Shown here one piece after another: positions 1-7,747 of a DNA stretch of 56,802 nucleotides. Position 1 is the stretch's first letter; the number at the start of each line of letters is the position of its first letter. The stretch spans positions 1 through 56,802 of the forward strand of contig JBQMYS010000002.1 in NCBI GenBank assembly GCA_052173355.1. The letters are read 5' to 3'. The translations under genes and the position numbers were made by a program. The notes beneath the pieces were generated by a model. The model saw nothing but the letters and a program-made list of their open reading frames with translations. It was not told where the DNA came from and did not search any database. Source of the stretch: JABZIP01 sp052173355. GTDB lineage: Bacteria > Bacillota > Clostridia > Peptostreptococcales > Anaerovoracaceae.

Positions 1-40
1 TCAACGCACCTAAAATAGCTTCTTCTTCACTTGTGCAATA

Positions 41-58
41 TAAAGTATCGATACTTTA
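41..58. promoter_or_regulatory. 18-bp perfect palindrome, unknown role
   Basis: The 18 bases here equal their own reverse complement, with ATCGAT at the centre. There is no loop and no T-run, so it is not a normal terminator. It lies just past the stop of the minus-strand rlmD gene and could be a protein-binding site or chance in AT-rich DNA. Confidence 0.3.
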
Positions 59-90
59 AACTCAAACGTTTCAAAAACATAATTTTGAAC

Positions 91-1563
91 CTACTTGGAA
101 AGCAACACGATTGTCTCAACTTTGCTTGTGTGGGGGAACATATCGACTATACAGCCTTTTTTTAAGGAAAACCCCTGATTAAGCAGAATTTTCAAATCTC
201 TAGCCAGTGTAGCCGTTTCGCATGAAACATAAATCAATTTTTTAGCATTTGTTTGTTTTATGGACTCAAGTAACTGCGGTTTGCAACCGCTTCTTGGAGG
301 ATCTAAAATCAACAGATCCGGGGAAAAGGGAGGAATTTCAAAGCCATATTTGTCGGTGCTGCCTTTTAGTATCTTTAAGAGTTCATCTTCGGCTTTGCCG
401 AAGATGAACTCTGCATTTGTAATACCGTTAATAGTTGCATTCCTGTTTGCATCAATTACGGCAGATTTTACAGATTCGACACCGATGACCCTGCCGCGCT
501 TTGAATCAGTCGCGCCTTTTTCTGATATGGCGCGACTGCAAAAAAGTCCGATGCTGCCCACACCGCAGTACAAATCAAGTACATTATCGGTTGGTTTTAA
601 ATCGGCAAATTCGAGGACTTTTTTGTATAGCAGGAGCGTTTGCTCAGGGTTGACCTGGTAAAACGCTCCTGCTGAAATTTCAAAGCGCAACCCGTCAATT
701 TGTTCGATTATTACAGATTTGCCGGCTATGAGCTTGTGTTTGGTGCTCATATTAGATGAAGTTCTGCCCTCATTTATATTTAGGATAACGCTTTGGAGGC
801 TGTAGTTACAGCTGTTTTTTAAAGAATAATCATTTATTAAATTATCCAGAGAATCGACCAATTTATCAATATTTGGGATAGATTTGCCGTTTATTACCGG
901 AATAACCATTATTTCACCTGTAGCATTTGCAATTTTGATTATTAAGTGTTTGAAAAGCCCCTTACCGCTTGATTCACAAAAAATGCTCAGATTCTCATGT
1001 GTTATGAATTGTTTTAGGGCTTTAGCGATTTCGAGCACAATAGGTTTTTGTAGTGCGCATTCATCACAGTTAATAACTGCATGACTTCGGAGTTTGTAAA
1101 AACCGATTTGCGCTTGTGTTATTTTGAATGTATTTTTCTTTGGTATATTTTTGTTATCGATACCTATCTGAAATTGAGCCTTGTTTCTGTAATGAAACGG
1201 AGTGCGCATTCCTATTATTTCGAAAGGTTCACTTAAATTTAAACCTGCCAGTCTGTTAAGCTTTTCCATAACCTGTGTTTGTTTAAGGGAAAGTTGCGCA
1301 TCATATGAAATTTCTCTGTATGCGCACCCTCCGCATTCAAAATGCGGACATATTGCAGGGACTTTGTGTAAAGATGGCTTGAGCACTTCGACTTTTGTAG
1401 CAACAGCAAAGTTGGATTTGATTTTTTTGATTCTGGCTTTTACGGTTTGACCTAAAAGTGCATTTTCAACGAATATTACAAGTCCTTCAAACTTGCCTAT
1501 TCCCTGTGCGAGTTCACTCATATCGGTTATTTTGATTTCAATAATATCGTCTTTGTTAATCAT
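91..1563 (-). CDS. rlmD: 23S rRNA (uracil-C5)-methyltransferase, RlmD/TrmA family
   Basis: This enzyme probably methylates C5 of a 23S rRNA uridine using S-adenosylmethionine. The 490 residues start with a TRAM RNA-binding domain (about 1-62). A cysteine set for a [4Fe-4S] cluster follows (C72, C77, C80 and probably C166 or C169). The C-terminal methyltransferase domain shows the SAM loop LDLYCGVGSIGLF, the LDPPRSG motif and the nucleophile motif YVSCE. The cysteine spacing is C-x4-C-x2-C, one residue shorter than the C-x5-C-x2-C I know from RumA. The exact target (U1939, U747 or both) cannot be read from sequence. It follows the thioesterase gene by 19 bp on the same strand and probably shares its promoter. 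Confidence 0.9.
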   Translation of the reverse strand: MINKDDIIEIKITDMSELAQGIGKFEGLVIFVENALLGQTVKARIKKIKSNFAVATKVEVLKPSLHKVPAICPHFECGGCAYREISYDAQLSLKQTQVMEKLNRLAGLNLSEPFEIIGMRTPFHYRNKAQFQIGIDNKNIPKKNTFKITQAQIGFYKLRSHAVINCDECALQKPIVLEIAKALKQFITHENLSIFCESSGKGLFKHLIIKIANATGEIMVIPVINGKSIPNIDKLVDSLDNLINDYSLKNSCNYSLQSVILNINEGRTSSNMSTKHKLIAGKSVIIEQIDGLRFEISAGAFYQVNPEQTLLLYKKVLEFADLKPTDNVLDLYCGVGSIGLFCSRAISEKGATDSKRGRVIGVESVKSAVIDANRNATINGITNAEFIFGKAEDELLKILKGSTDKYGFEIPPFSPDLLILDPPRSGCKPQLLESIKQTNAKKLIYVSCETATLARDLKILLNQGFSLKKGCIVDMFPHTSKVETIVLLSK

Positions 1564-1582
1564 ATCAATTTTGTTTTAAATC

Positions 1583-2020
1583 CTATGTATCACTATCTAC
1601 ATTTGTATTTGTTGTATTTTCAAGAGCTTCATAAAAATCGGGAAATTTTTTGCGGATGTTCAGCGGTTTCAAATTGTGGTCGGTAATGCCGCTGCGAGTA
1701 TATCCTGTGACCAAAAGTTGATTTGTTTTTTTGTTTAAAATTTCATAGTCCATTTTTATACTGGCAACTTTCAGCTCGGCGATGTGCGCACGAACCACAA
1801 TTATATCGTCATATTTTGCGGGGGCTTTATAGTTTAGGTGCGCTTCTATTACGGGGAACCAAATACCCATATTTTCAAGAAGTGCATAAGGATAAGAAAT
1901 GGAACGCAAAAATTCATTGCGCACCGATTCAAACCATTTCAAATAATTTGAATGGTAAACTACGCCCATTGCATCCGTATCGGCAAATATTATTCTGGTT
2001 TCTATTTCATAATTTAACAA
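1583..2020 (-). CDS. Acyl-CoA thioesterase, YbgC/4-hydroxybenzoyl-CoA thioesterase family
   Basis: A single hotdog-fold domain of 145 residues. Near the N-terminus it carries DTDAMGVVYHSNYLKWFE, the 4HBT signature in which the first Asp is catalytic and the helix carries the Tyr-Leu-Phe-Glu face. Family members hydrolyse short- or medium-chain acyl-CoA thioesters in the cytoplasm. The start is TTG, placed six bases after a strong GGGAGG ribosome binding site (2027-2032); the ATG a few bases in is out of frame. It is the first gene of a two-gene unit with rlmD. The substrate cannot be predicted. Confidence 0.85.
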   Translation of the reverse strand: MLNYEIETRIIFADTDAMGVVYHSNYLKWFESVRNEFLRSISYPYALLENMGIWFPVIEAHLNYKAPAKYDDIIVVRAHIAELKVASIKMDYEILNKKTNQLLVTGYTRSGITDHNLKPLNIRKKFPDFYEALENTTNTNVDSDT

Positions 2021-2073
2021 GATCTACCTCCCGGTGTTTGTCTGTATTTAAAAATTTAAAAATCACAAAATAG

Positions 2074-2102
2074 ATTATATGCTAAATTATAAAGAATTTC
2101 AA
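2074..2102 (-). promoter_or_regulatory. Sigma-A promoter of thioesterase-rlmD
   Basis: Read on the minus strand, TTGAAA (2102-2097), a 17-base spacer and a perfect TATAAT (2079-2074). It lies about 50 bp upstream of the TTG start at 2020 and points away from the plus-strand promoter at 2141. Confidence 0.65.
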
Positions 2103-2140
2103 CGAATTTTGGATTTTGAAGTGAAAAAGTTTCAAAAATA

Positions 2141-2169
2141 TTTACATAATGAATAAAAAATGATACACT
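2141..2169 (+). promoter_or_regulatory. Sigma-A promoter of the DUF975-ybeY-era block
   Basis: TTTACA, a 17-base spacer and TACACT, about 55 bp before the ATG at 2225. No further terminator or strong promoter is evident until after ppdK, so it may drive a long housekeeping transcript. Confidence 0.55.
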
Positions 2170-2224
2170 AATTCGGTAAATAAGTTTAAATATTAGACAA
2201 ATTTTGATTTAAGAGAGGAACAAT

Positions 2225-3079
2225 ATGGAAAATTACAAAATAGTTGATGAAAGCTGTGCGGATTTGCGTGCGATAGCTCGCGGTGCATTAAGGGGAAATT
2301 GGAAGAAAGCAATAATTATAACTATAGTCTACTTTCTTTTGTTTCAAGGAGTAGCAAGTATATTGGCTTATCTTTTTCCGGTGACATTGCTGCAGTCGGA
2401 AGCGGGAAATGTAACTATATCTTATGCGGAGTTACTCTATACGCTTTTTACATCGGGTGCATTTACTTATGGATATGTTGCTTTTTCTCTTTCTTTTTTT
2501 AGAAAGCAGGAAGCAGGTATTACGAAACTGTTTGATGGATTTGAGCACATAATAAAACTGCTTGGGCTTACGATAGTAATGGGAATATTTATAGCGCTTT
2601 GGTCGCTTCTTTTGATAATACCGGGCATTGTTGCAGGATATAAGTATTCTCAAGCTTACAACATACTTTACGATCATCCGGAATATGGAATACTTAAGTG
2701 TATCAGCGAAAGTAAAAAAATGATGACAGGGAACAAGGCGAAATTGTTTATGCTGACGTTGAGTTACATTGGTTGGATTATAATTGCATCTATTCCGACT
2801 GTTGTATTGTCTATGGTGCTTGGCGCACAGGAACTTGCAAATCCTGATATTTTCGCTGTTGTTGCGCAAAATATTGCCTTGATATTTATGTCACCGGCTG
2901 CATTGTATATAATGATGGGCGAGATGGCATTTTATGAAATTGCTAACGGAAACCTTGTAAAAGAGGTGCTCGAGGTATCACCGCTAACAAGCGATCCGAT
3001 AGTGAATTTGGTGGAGGATGTAAAATCCGAGAAGGCAAAGGAAAGTGATGAAAGCGACGGAGTAAATTTGGATAAATAG
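2225..3079 (+). CDS. DUF975-type integral membrane protein
   Basis: A 284-residue polytopic membrane protein. The N-terminal pattern GNWKKAIIITIVYFLL, about 30 residues in, followed by several hydrophobic helices matches the DUF975 family as I know it. That family is common in Firmicutes and functionally undefined. Hydrophobic segments fall near residues 28-50, 68-90, 112-138, 175-198 and 208-235, and the C-terminal 45 residues are charged and presumably cytoplasmic. A GAGAGG ribosome binding site precedes the ATG. It opens a run of close-packed housekeeping genes, but that position does not reveal its role. Confidence 0.7.
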   Translation: MENYKIVDESCADLRAIARGALRGNWKKAIIITIVYFLLFQGVASILAYLFPVTLLQSEAGNVTISYAELLYTLFTSGAFTYGYVAFSLSFFRKQEAGITKLFDGFEHIIKLLGLTIVMGIFIALWSLLLIIPGIVAGYKYSQAYNILYDHPEYGILKCISESKKMMTGNKAKLFMLTLSYIGWIIIASIPTVVLSMVLGAQELANPDIFAVVAQNIALIFMSPAALYIMMGEMAFYEIANGNLVKEVLEVSPLTSDPIVNLVEDVKSEKAKESDESDGVNLDK

Positions 3080-3115
3080 CAATTTAAATAAAAAATAAAA
3101 TCGCGAGGTGTGCTT

Positions 3116-3568
3116 ATGAATATAGTTTTTAGTGAGGACAGAGTACCGGGTAAACACGTGGTTCGTAAAATGAGAGAGGTTGCTGAAATTTGCTTGAGAA
3201 ATGAAGATATAGACCCTGAACGCATAGAAATCAGTGTCAGTTTTGTAGATGCAAATGAAATACATGAACTTAATCGCGAATATCGTGGAGTGGATACGGT
3301 AACAGATGTGCTTTCGTTTCCGCAGTACGAAAAAAAAAGTTATTTTCCAAGTTATGGAACTATATGCATAGGAGATGTTGTTATTTGTTCGGAACAAGTG
3401 TTGTTGCAAGCCGACGATTTCGGACATTCGCCGGAACGCGAAATACTGTATTTGTTTGTGCACAGTATATTACACCTGCTCGGTTATGATCATATGGATG
3501 CTGATGAAAAAAAGCTGATGCGTGAAAAAGAAGAATCGGTGATGCGTGAAATAGGGGTTGAGCGCTAA
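3116..3568 (+). CDS. ybeY: Endoribonuclease YbeY (rRNA maturation factor)
   Basis: YbeY is a zinc-dependent single-strand RNase needed for 16S rRNA 3'-end maturation and ribosome quality control. The metal-binding signature H-x3-H-x5-H is seen as HSILHLLGYDH near residue 125, with the family motif VTDVLSFP in the middle. I place the start at the ATG at 3116, seven bases after GAGGTG, rather than at the GTG six bases upstream, because the GTG overlaps that Shine-Dalgarno sequence; this gives 150 residues. The neighbours cdd, era and recO form the usual Firmicute cluster. Confidence 0.93.
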   Translation: MNIVFSEDRVPGKHVVRKMREVAEICLRNEDIDPERIEISVSFVDANEIHELNREYRGVDTVTDVLSFPQYEKKSYFPSYGTICIGDVVICSEQVLLQADDFGHSPEREILYLFVHSILHLLGYDHMDADEKKLMREKEESVMREIGVER

Positions 3569-3957
3569 TGACGGACAGAGAATTGTATATTTTGGCAAAA
3601 GAAGTTTCAAAGAACGCATATGCTCCATTTTCGAAGTTTTGTGTGGGAGCTGCGCTGCTTAGTAAAAACGGTGCAGTATATTTAGGCGTTAACGTTGAGA
3701 ATTCGTCTTATGGCGGTACTATATGCGCAGAGCGCGCAGCGGTGCTTGCGGCGGTAACGGCAGGAGAACGTGAATTTGAGTCGATTGCGATAGTTGCAAA
3801 CGATTCCAAGGTTTTCCCATGTGGAATATGCAGGCAGTTTTTATATGAATTTGAGCCGAATCTTAGGGTTATAATCGGTAATGACGAAAAAAGTATTGAG
3901 GTATATAAATTGAACGAACTTTTGACAAACGGATTTAGGATTAAATGTGAATGTTGA
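3568..3957 (+). CDS. cdd: Cytidine deaminase
   Basis: Converts cytidine or deoxycytidine to the uridine form in pyrimidine salvage. The 129 residues show the substrate motif NVENSSYGGTICAERAA, with the catalytic Glu and first zinc Cys, and PCGICRQ with the other two zinc cysteines. Length and motifs match the homotetrameric bacterial enzyme. The start overlaps the ybeY stop as TAATG, which suggests translational coupling. Its place between ybeY and era is conserved in many Firmicutes. Confidence 0.95.
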   Translation: MTDRELYILAKEVSKNAYAPFSKFCVGAALLSKNGAVYLGVNVENSSYGGTICAERAAVLAAVTAGEREFESIAIVANDSKVFPCGICRQFLYEFEPNLRVIIGNDEKSIEVYKLNELLTNGFRIKCEC

Positions 3958-3987
3958 AAATAAATCAAATAAAAGTTAGGAGAAATT

Positions 3988-4887
3988 TTGAAAACAGGAT
4001 TTGTAGGGATAATCGGTAGACCAAATGTTGGGAAATCGACATTGTTGAATCAGATATTAGGAGAAAAAATTGCAATAGTTGCCAACAAACCTCAAACTAC
4101 AAGAAACGCAATCAGAGGTATTTATACTAAAGCAGGTGAAGGTAACAGCGGTTGTCAGATAGTTTTTATTGATACACCGGGAATACACAAGCCGCGTACA
4201 AAACTGGGCAGTTATATGACGGGAATGGCAATAAGTACATTTAACGAAGTGGACAGCATTTTGATGCTTGTAGATGAACCGTTTTCGCTTAGCGTGGGTG
4301 ACAGATACATAGTAGAACTCGTAAAGGAAGTTGAAACTCCAAAGATTTTGTTGATAAACAAGATAGATATAATAGAACCGCAACGGTACAAGCAAATTTA
4401 TGAAGAATATAGCGAAATGGGAATTTTTGATGCAATCTATGGAATATCTGCAAAAGATGGAAAAAATGTTCAGGAAGTTCTCGAAAAAATAGAAGAAAAT
4501 TTGCAAGAAGGACCGATGTATTTCCCGCAGGATATGATTACAGATAATCCGGAACGGTTTTTGGTATCGGAAATCGTGAGAGAAAAGGCGCTTCATTATT
4601 TGGAAAAAGAAATACCTCATGGCATAGCTGTTGAAATTGAGAACTTTGTGGAAGAAGACAGGCTGACTAAAATCGGAGTGGTGATAAATTGTGAAAAAAA
4701 GTCACATAAGGGAATAATTATCGGAAAAGGCGGGAAAAAACTTAAAGGTATCGGGAAAAGTGCGCGTATGGAAATCGAAGCTTTGCTTGGAACAAAGGTA
4801 TTTCTTGAAATTTGGGTAAAAGTCAAAGAAAATTGGCGTGACAGCGATTTTGCACTTTCGAATTTCGGATATAGCAATAAGGATTAG
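3988..4887 (+). CDS. era: GTPase Era
   Basis: Essential GTPase that binds the 3' end of 16S rRNA during 30S assembly. All G motifs are visible: GRPNVGKST (G1), DTPGIHKP (G3) and NKID (G4). The C-terminal KH domain contains GIIIGKGGKKLKGIG. At 299 residues it is normal length. The start is TTG, five bases downstream of AGGAG at 3978-3982. It follows cdd by 30 bp and ends two bases before recO. Confidence 0.96.
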   Translation: MKTGFVGIIGRPNVGKSTLLNQILGEKIAIVANKPQTTRNAIRGIYTKAGEGNSGCQIVFIDTPGIHKPRTKLGSYMTGMAISTFNEVDSILMLVDEPFSLSVGDRYIVELVKEVETPKILLINKIDIIEPQRYKQIYEEYSEMGIFDAIYGISAKDGKNVQEVLEKIEENLQEGPMYFPQDMITDNPERFLVSEIVREKALHYLEKEIPHGIAVEIENFVEEDRLTKIGVVINCEKKSHKGIIIGKGGKKLKGIGKSARMEIEALLGTKVFLEIWVKVKENWRDSDFALSNFGYSNKD

Positions 4888-4889
4888 CG

Positions 4890-5663
4890 ATGTATACTGA
4901 AACTGACGGACTTGTAATAAAAAAAATCGGAATGGCAAACGGCAAAAATATGCTGACTATTTTAACGCGCAAGTTCGGGAAAATAAGTGCAGCAAGCAGC
5001 ATAACCGAAAAAAATCGGACAAAATCATCTATGGCGGTTCGCCCGTTTTCGTATAGCAGGTTTGAAATGTATAAAAATACCAATAATTATAATATTGTAA
5101 GCGGCGAACTTCTAAAAAGTTATTATAAGATAGGCGAAGATATAGATAAATATGTTCAGGCGGCATATGTAATGGAATATACAGAGAAGATACTTGCTGA
5201 AGGTGTGCCGTCAATTCAGATTTACAGTTTGATTTTAGATTATTTGGAAATGCTTGCATTACGAAAGGATAAGTACACGACATTGACGCTGGCATATCAA
5301 CTAAAAACATTGAAATATTTGGGGGCCGAACCGCTTTTGACGCAGTGCGTAAATTGTGGGAAAAAAGAAAATTTTACGAAGTTTTCGATAAAAGACGGCG
5401 GATTGTTGTGTTGCGACTGCGTGACGAAAATTGAACAGGATTTGTCGCAAAAAAATAAAGATATGCATATGTTGATTTATCCTGTGAATTTTGATATGAT
5501 TAAGGTGGTAATGTTTATTCTAAAAAATCCTTTGAAAGCTCTCGAGGGCATGACACTGAAACCGGAAATAGAAGTTGGACTTACGGATGTGCTAAAAGAG
5601 TATGTGCGTTGTCATTTGAATGTAGAAAAACTGAAAACGGAGAGTTTTTGTTGGATAAATTAG
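4890..5663 (+). CDS. recO: DNA repair protein RecO
   Basis: RecO works with RecF and RecR to load RecA on SSB-coated gaps. The 257 residues show the N-terminal OB-fold region (TDGLVIKKI, then a stretch resembling LTRKFGKIS), a helical middle and a zinc-finger segment with CVNCGK and, about 20 residues on, CCDC. Length fits the family, and the context behind era is classic. It starts two bases after the era stop. Confidence 0.93.
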   Translation: MYTETDGLVIKKIGMANGKNMLTILTRKFGKISAASSITEKNRTKSSMAVRPFSYSRFEMYKNTNNYNIVSGELLKSYYKIGEDIDKYVQAAYVMEYTEKILAEGVPSIQIYSLILDYLEMLALRKDKYTTLTLAYQLKTLKYLGAEPLLTQCVNCGKKENFTKFSIKDGGLLCCDCVTKIEQDLSQKNKDMHMLIYPVNFDMIKVVMFILKNPLKALEGMTLKPEIEVGLTDVLKEYVRCHLNVEKLKTESFCWIN

Positions 5664-5680
5664 AGAAAGTGAGGTAAATT

Positions 5681-6325
5681 ATGGAAATTACTTTAGAAAA
5701 AATAGAACTTGTAAAAGATAGAACGGGAGTCAGCTATAAGGAAGCTAAAGAAGCTTTGGAAAAGGCAAACGGAAGTGTGGTTGATGCGATAATAGAGATT
5801 GAAGAAACTATTGACGAAGCCGATCAGAAAAAGATTTCGTCAAAAAGCGTGCAGATAGTTGACAGTATTAAGGAACTGGTTAAACGAGGAAATGTATCAA
5901 GGATAATCATCAGAAAAGATGAAGAAGTTGTGCTTAATTTGCCTGTAAATGTCGGCATAATCGGAGCAATAGCAGCGCCGGTTGCAATGGTTGCGGGAGT
6001 TTTGGTGGCATTTGGGACTAAATGTGAAATAGAAGTGGTTAAAGATGACGGTTCTATAATAGATGTCAGCGAAATGACAAATGAAAAAATCGGAGATTTA
6101 ATCGAAAAGGGCAGCGTTATTGCGGATAGCGTAAAAGAAAAAGGTGAAGAAGTTTATAGCAATATTAAGATAAAAACAAATGAGGCTATAAATAAAGTTC
6201 GCGTGCAGGATGAAAACGAAGATGATGCTTATTTTGAAGATGGAGAGTCTGACGAGCCGGGAGATATAGAAATCAATGTCGAAGAAGAAAAACTGTTCGA
6301 CGAGGATGAGGAGACGGAAAAGTAA
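5681..6325 (+). CDS. UBA-like/DUF4342 protein
   Basis: Residues 1-42 form a UBA/EF-Ts-N type three-helix motif (KDRTGVSYKEAKEALEKANG). Residues 65-130 match DUF4342: a short basic strand (RIIIRKDEEVVLNLP), then a glycine/alanine-rich hydrophobic hairpin that may insert in or touch the membrane, then a charged strand. The last 60 residues are strongly acidic and probably disordered. The function is unknown. The last codons overlap the Shine-Dalgarno region of glyQS, so the two genes are likely co-translated. Confidence 0.75.
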   Translation: MEITLEKIELVKDRTGVSYKEAKEALEKANGSVVDAIIEIEETIDEADQKKISSKSVQIVDSIKELVKRGNVSRIIIRKDEEVVLNLPVNVGIIGAIAAPVAMVAGVLVAFGTKCEIEVVKDDGSIIDVSEMTNEKIGDLIEKGSVIADSVKEKGEEVYSNIKIKTNEAINKVRVQDENEDDAYFEDGESDEPGDIEINVEEEKLFDEDEETEK

Positions 6326-6327
6326 AA

Positions 6328-7731
6328 ATGGCTAAAGAGATTACAATGGATAAAATCACATCACTTGCTAAAAACAGAGGTTTTGTGTATTCAGGTTCGG
6401 AAATATATGGAGGGCTTGCAAATACTTGGGACTATGGTCCTATCGGAGTGGAACTTAAAAACAATGTAAAAAAAGCGTGGTGGAAAAAGTTCGTGCAGGA
6501 ATCGCCGTACAATGTCGGGCTGGATGCCGCCATATTGATGAATCCTAAAACTTGGGTGGCATCGGGTCATGTCGGGGGGTTTGCAGATCCGTTAATCGAC
6601 TGTAAAAGCTGTAAAGCGCGTTTCAGGGCGGATAAACTTATAGAGGACTACCTTGAAAAAAGCGATAAAGGCGGAGTATCTGTTGACGGTTGGAATAATG
6701 AAAAACTTGAAGGATATATAGCTGAAAACGGAATCGAGTGTCCGGAGTGCGGAAAGAAAGATTTTACATCAATCAGGCAGTTTAATTTGATGTTTAAGAC
6801 GTTTCAAGGCGTTACGGAAGATTCGAAAGCTGAGATATTTTTAAGACCTGAAACTGCGCAAGGAATATTTGTAAATTTTAAAAATGTTCAAAGGACAAGC
6901 AGAAAAAAAATTCCGTTTGGAATAGCGCAGATAGGAAAGTCATTCAGAAACGAGATAACACCGGGTAATTTTACATTTAGAACAAGAGAGTTTGAACAAA
7001 TGGAACTCGAATTTTTTTGTAAACCCGGAACGGATATAGAGTGGTTCAATTATTGGAAAGATTATTGCGAAAAGTTTTTGCTGTCATTAAATATGAAAAA
7101 AGAAAATTTCAGACTTCGCGATCATGAAAAAGAAGAACTTTCGCATTATAGCAATGCAACAACGGATATAGAGTACAAATTCCCGTTTGGTTGGGGAGAA
7201 CTTTGGGGTGTTGCGGATAGAACCGACTTTGATTTAAGACAACATAGCGAGCATTCTTCTCAAGAAATGAATTATGTTGATTCCGAAACAGGAGAAAAAT
7301 ATATACCTTATTGCATAGAACCTTCGCTGGGGGCAGATCGTGTAACGCTTGCATTTTTATGCGAAGCATATGACGAAGAAATTTTAACTTCTTCTGACGG
7401 TAAGGAAGATACCAGAGTTGTGCTTCATTTCCATCCTGCACTTGCGCCGTTTAAAGCGGCGGTGCTTCCGCTTGCAAAAAAACTTGCGCCGGTAGCATTA
7501 CCTGTGTATGAAGAACTTTCGAAATATTTTATGGTAGATTATGATGAAGCGGGAAGCATAGGAAAAAGATACAGGAGAGAAGATGAAATCGGTACACCTT
7601 TCAGCATTTGTGTTGATTTTGACACTGAAACCGACGGCTGTGTAACGATTAGAGATAGAGATACTATGCAGCAGGAAAGGCTTCCTATATCTGAACTAAA
7701 AGCATACATTGAAAAAAAGCTTGAATTTTAG
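6328..7731 (+). CDS. glyQS: Glycyl-tRNA synthetase, single-chain class II type
   Basis: Charges tRNA-Gly. This is the homodimeric type, not the two-gene GlyQ/GlyS type: the 467 residues start with SLAKNRGFVYSGSEIYGG and continue with the class II motif 2 region (FRNEITPGNFTFRTREF) and motif 3 (GADR near residue 336). A zinc-binding insert has CKSCK near residue 93 and CPECGK near residue 135. The C-terminal anticodon-binding domain is present (VALPVYEELSKYF). It starts three bases after the upstream stop, and no T-box leader is visible. Confidence 0.95.
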   Translation: MAKEITMDKITSLAKNRGFVYSGSEIYGGLANTWDYGPIGVELKNNVKKAWWKKFVQESPYNVGLDAAILMNPKTWVASGHVGGFADPLIDCKSCKARFRADKLIEDYLEKSDKGGVSVDGWNNEKLEGYIAENGIECPECGKKDFTSIRQFNLMFKTFQGVTEDSKAEIFLRPETAQGIFVNFKNVQRTSRKKIPFGIAQIGKSFRNEITPGNFTFRTREFEQMELEFFCKPGTDIEWFNYWKDYCEKFLLSLNMKKENFRLRDHEKEELSHYSNATTDIEYKFPFGWGELWGVADRTDFDLRQHSEHSSQEMNYVDSETGEKYIPYCIEPSLGADRVTLAFLCEAYDEEILTSSDGKEDTRVVLHFHPALAPFKAAVLPLAKKLAPVALPVYEELSKYFMVDYDEAGSIGKRYRREDEIGTPFSICVDFDTETDGCVTIRDRDTMQQERLPISELKAYIEKKLEF

Positions 7732-7747
7732 ATGTAGATAGGAGAAA

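Noticed and set aside
260..661. Plus-strand open frame opposite rlmD
   Set aside because: No ribosome binding site or family match, and it lies inside a clearly coding gene on the other strand; a shadow frame.
6240..6330. T-box leader for glycyl-tRNA synthetase
   Set aside because: The preceding gene ends three bases before the start, leaving no room for a T-box.
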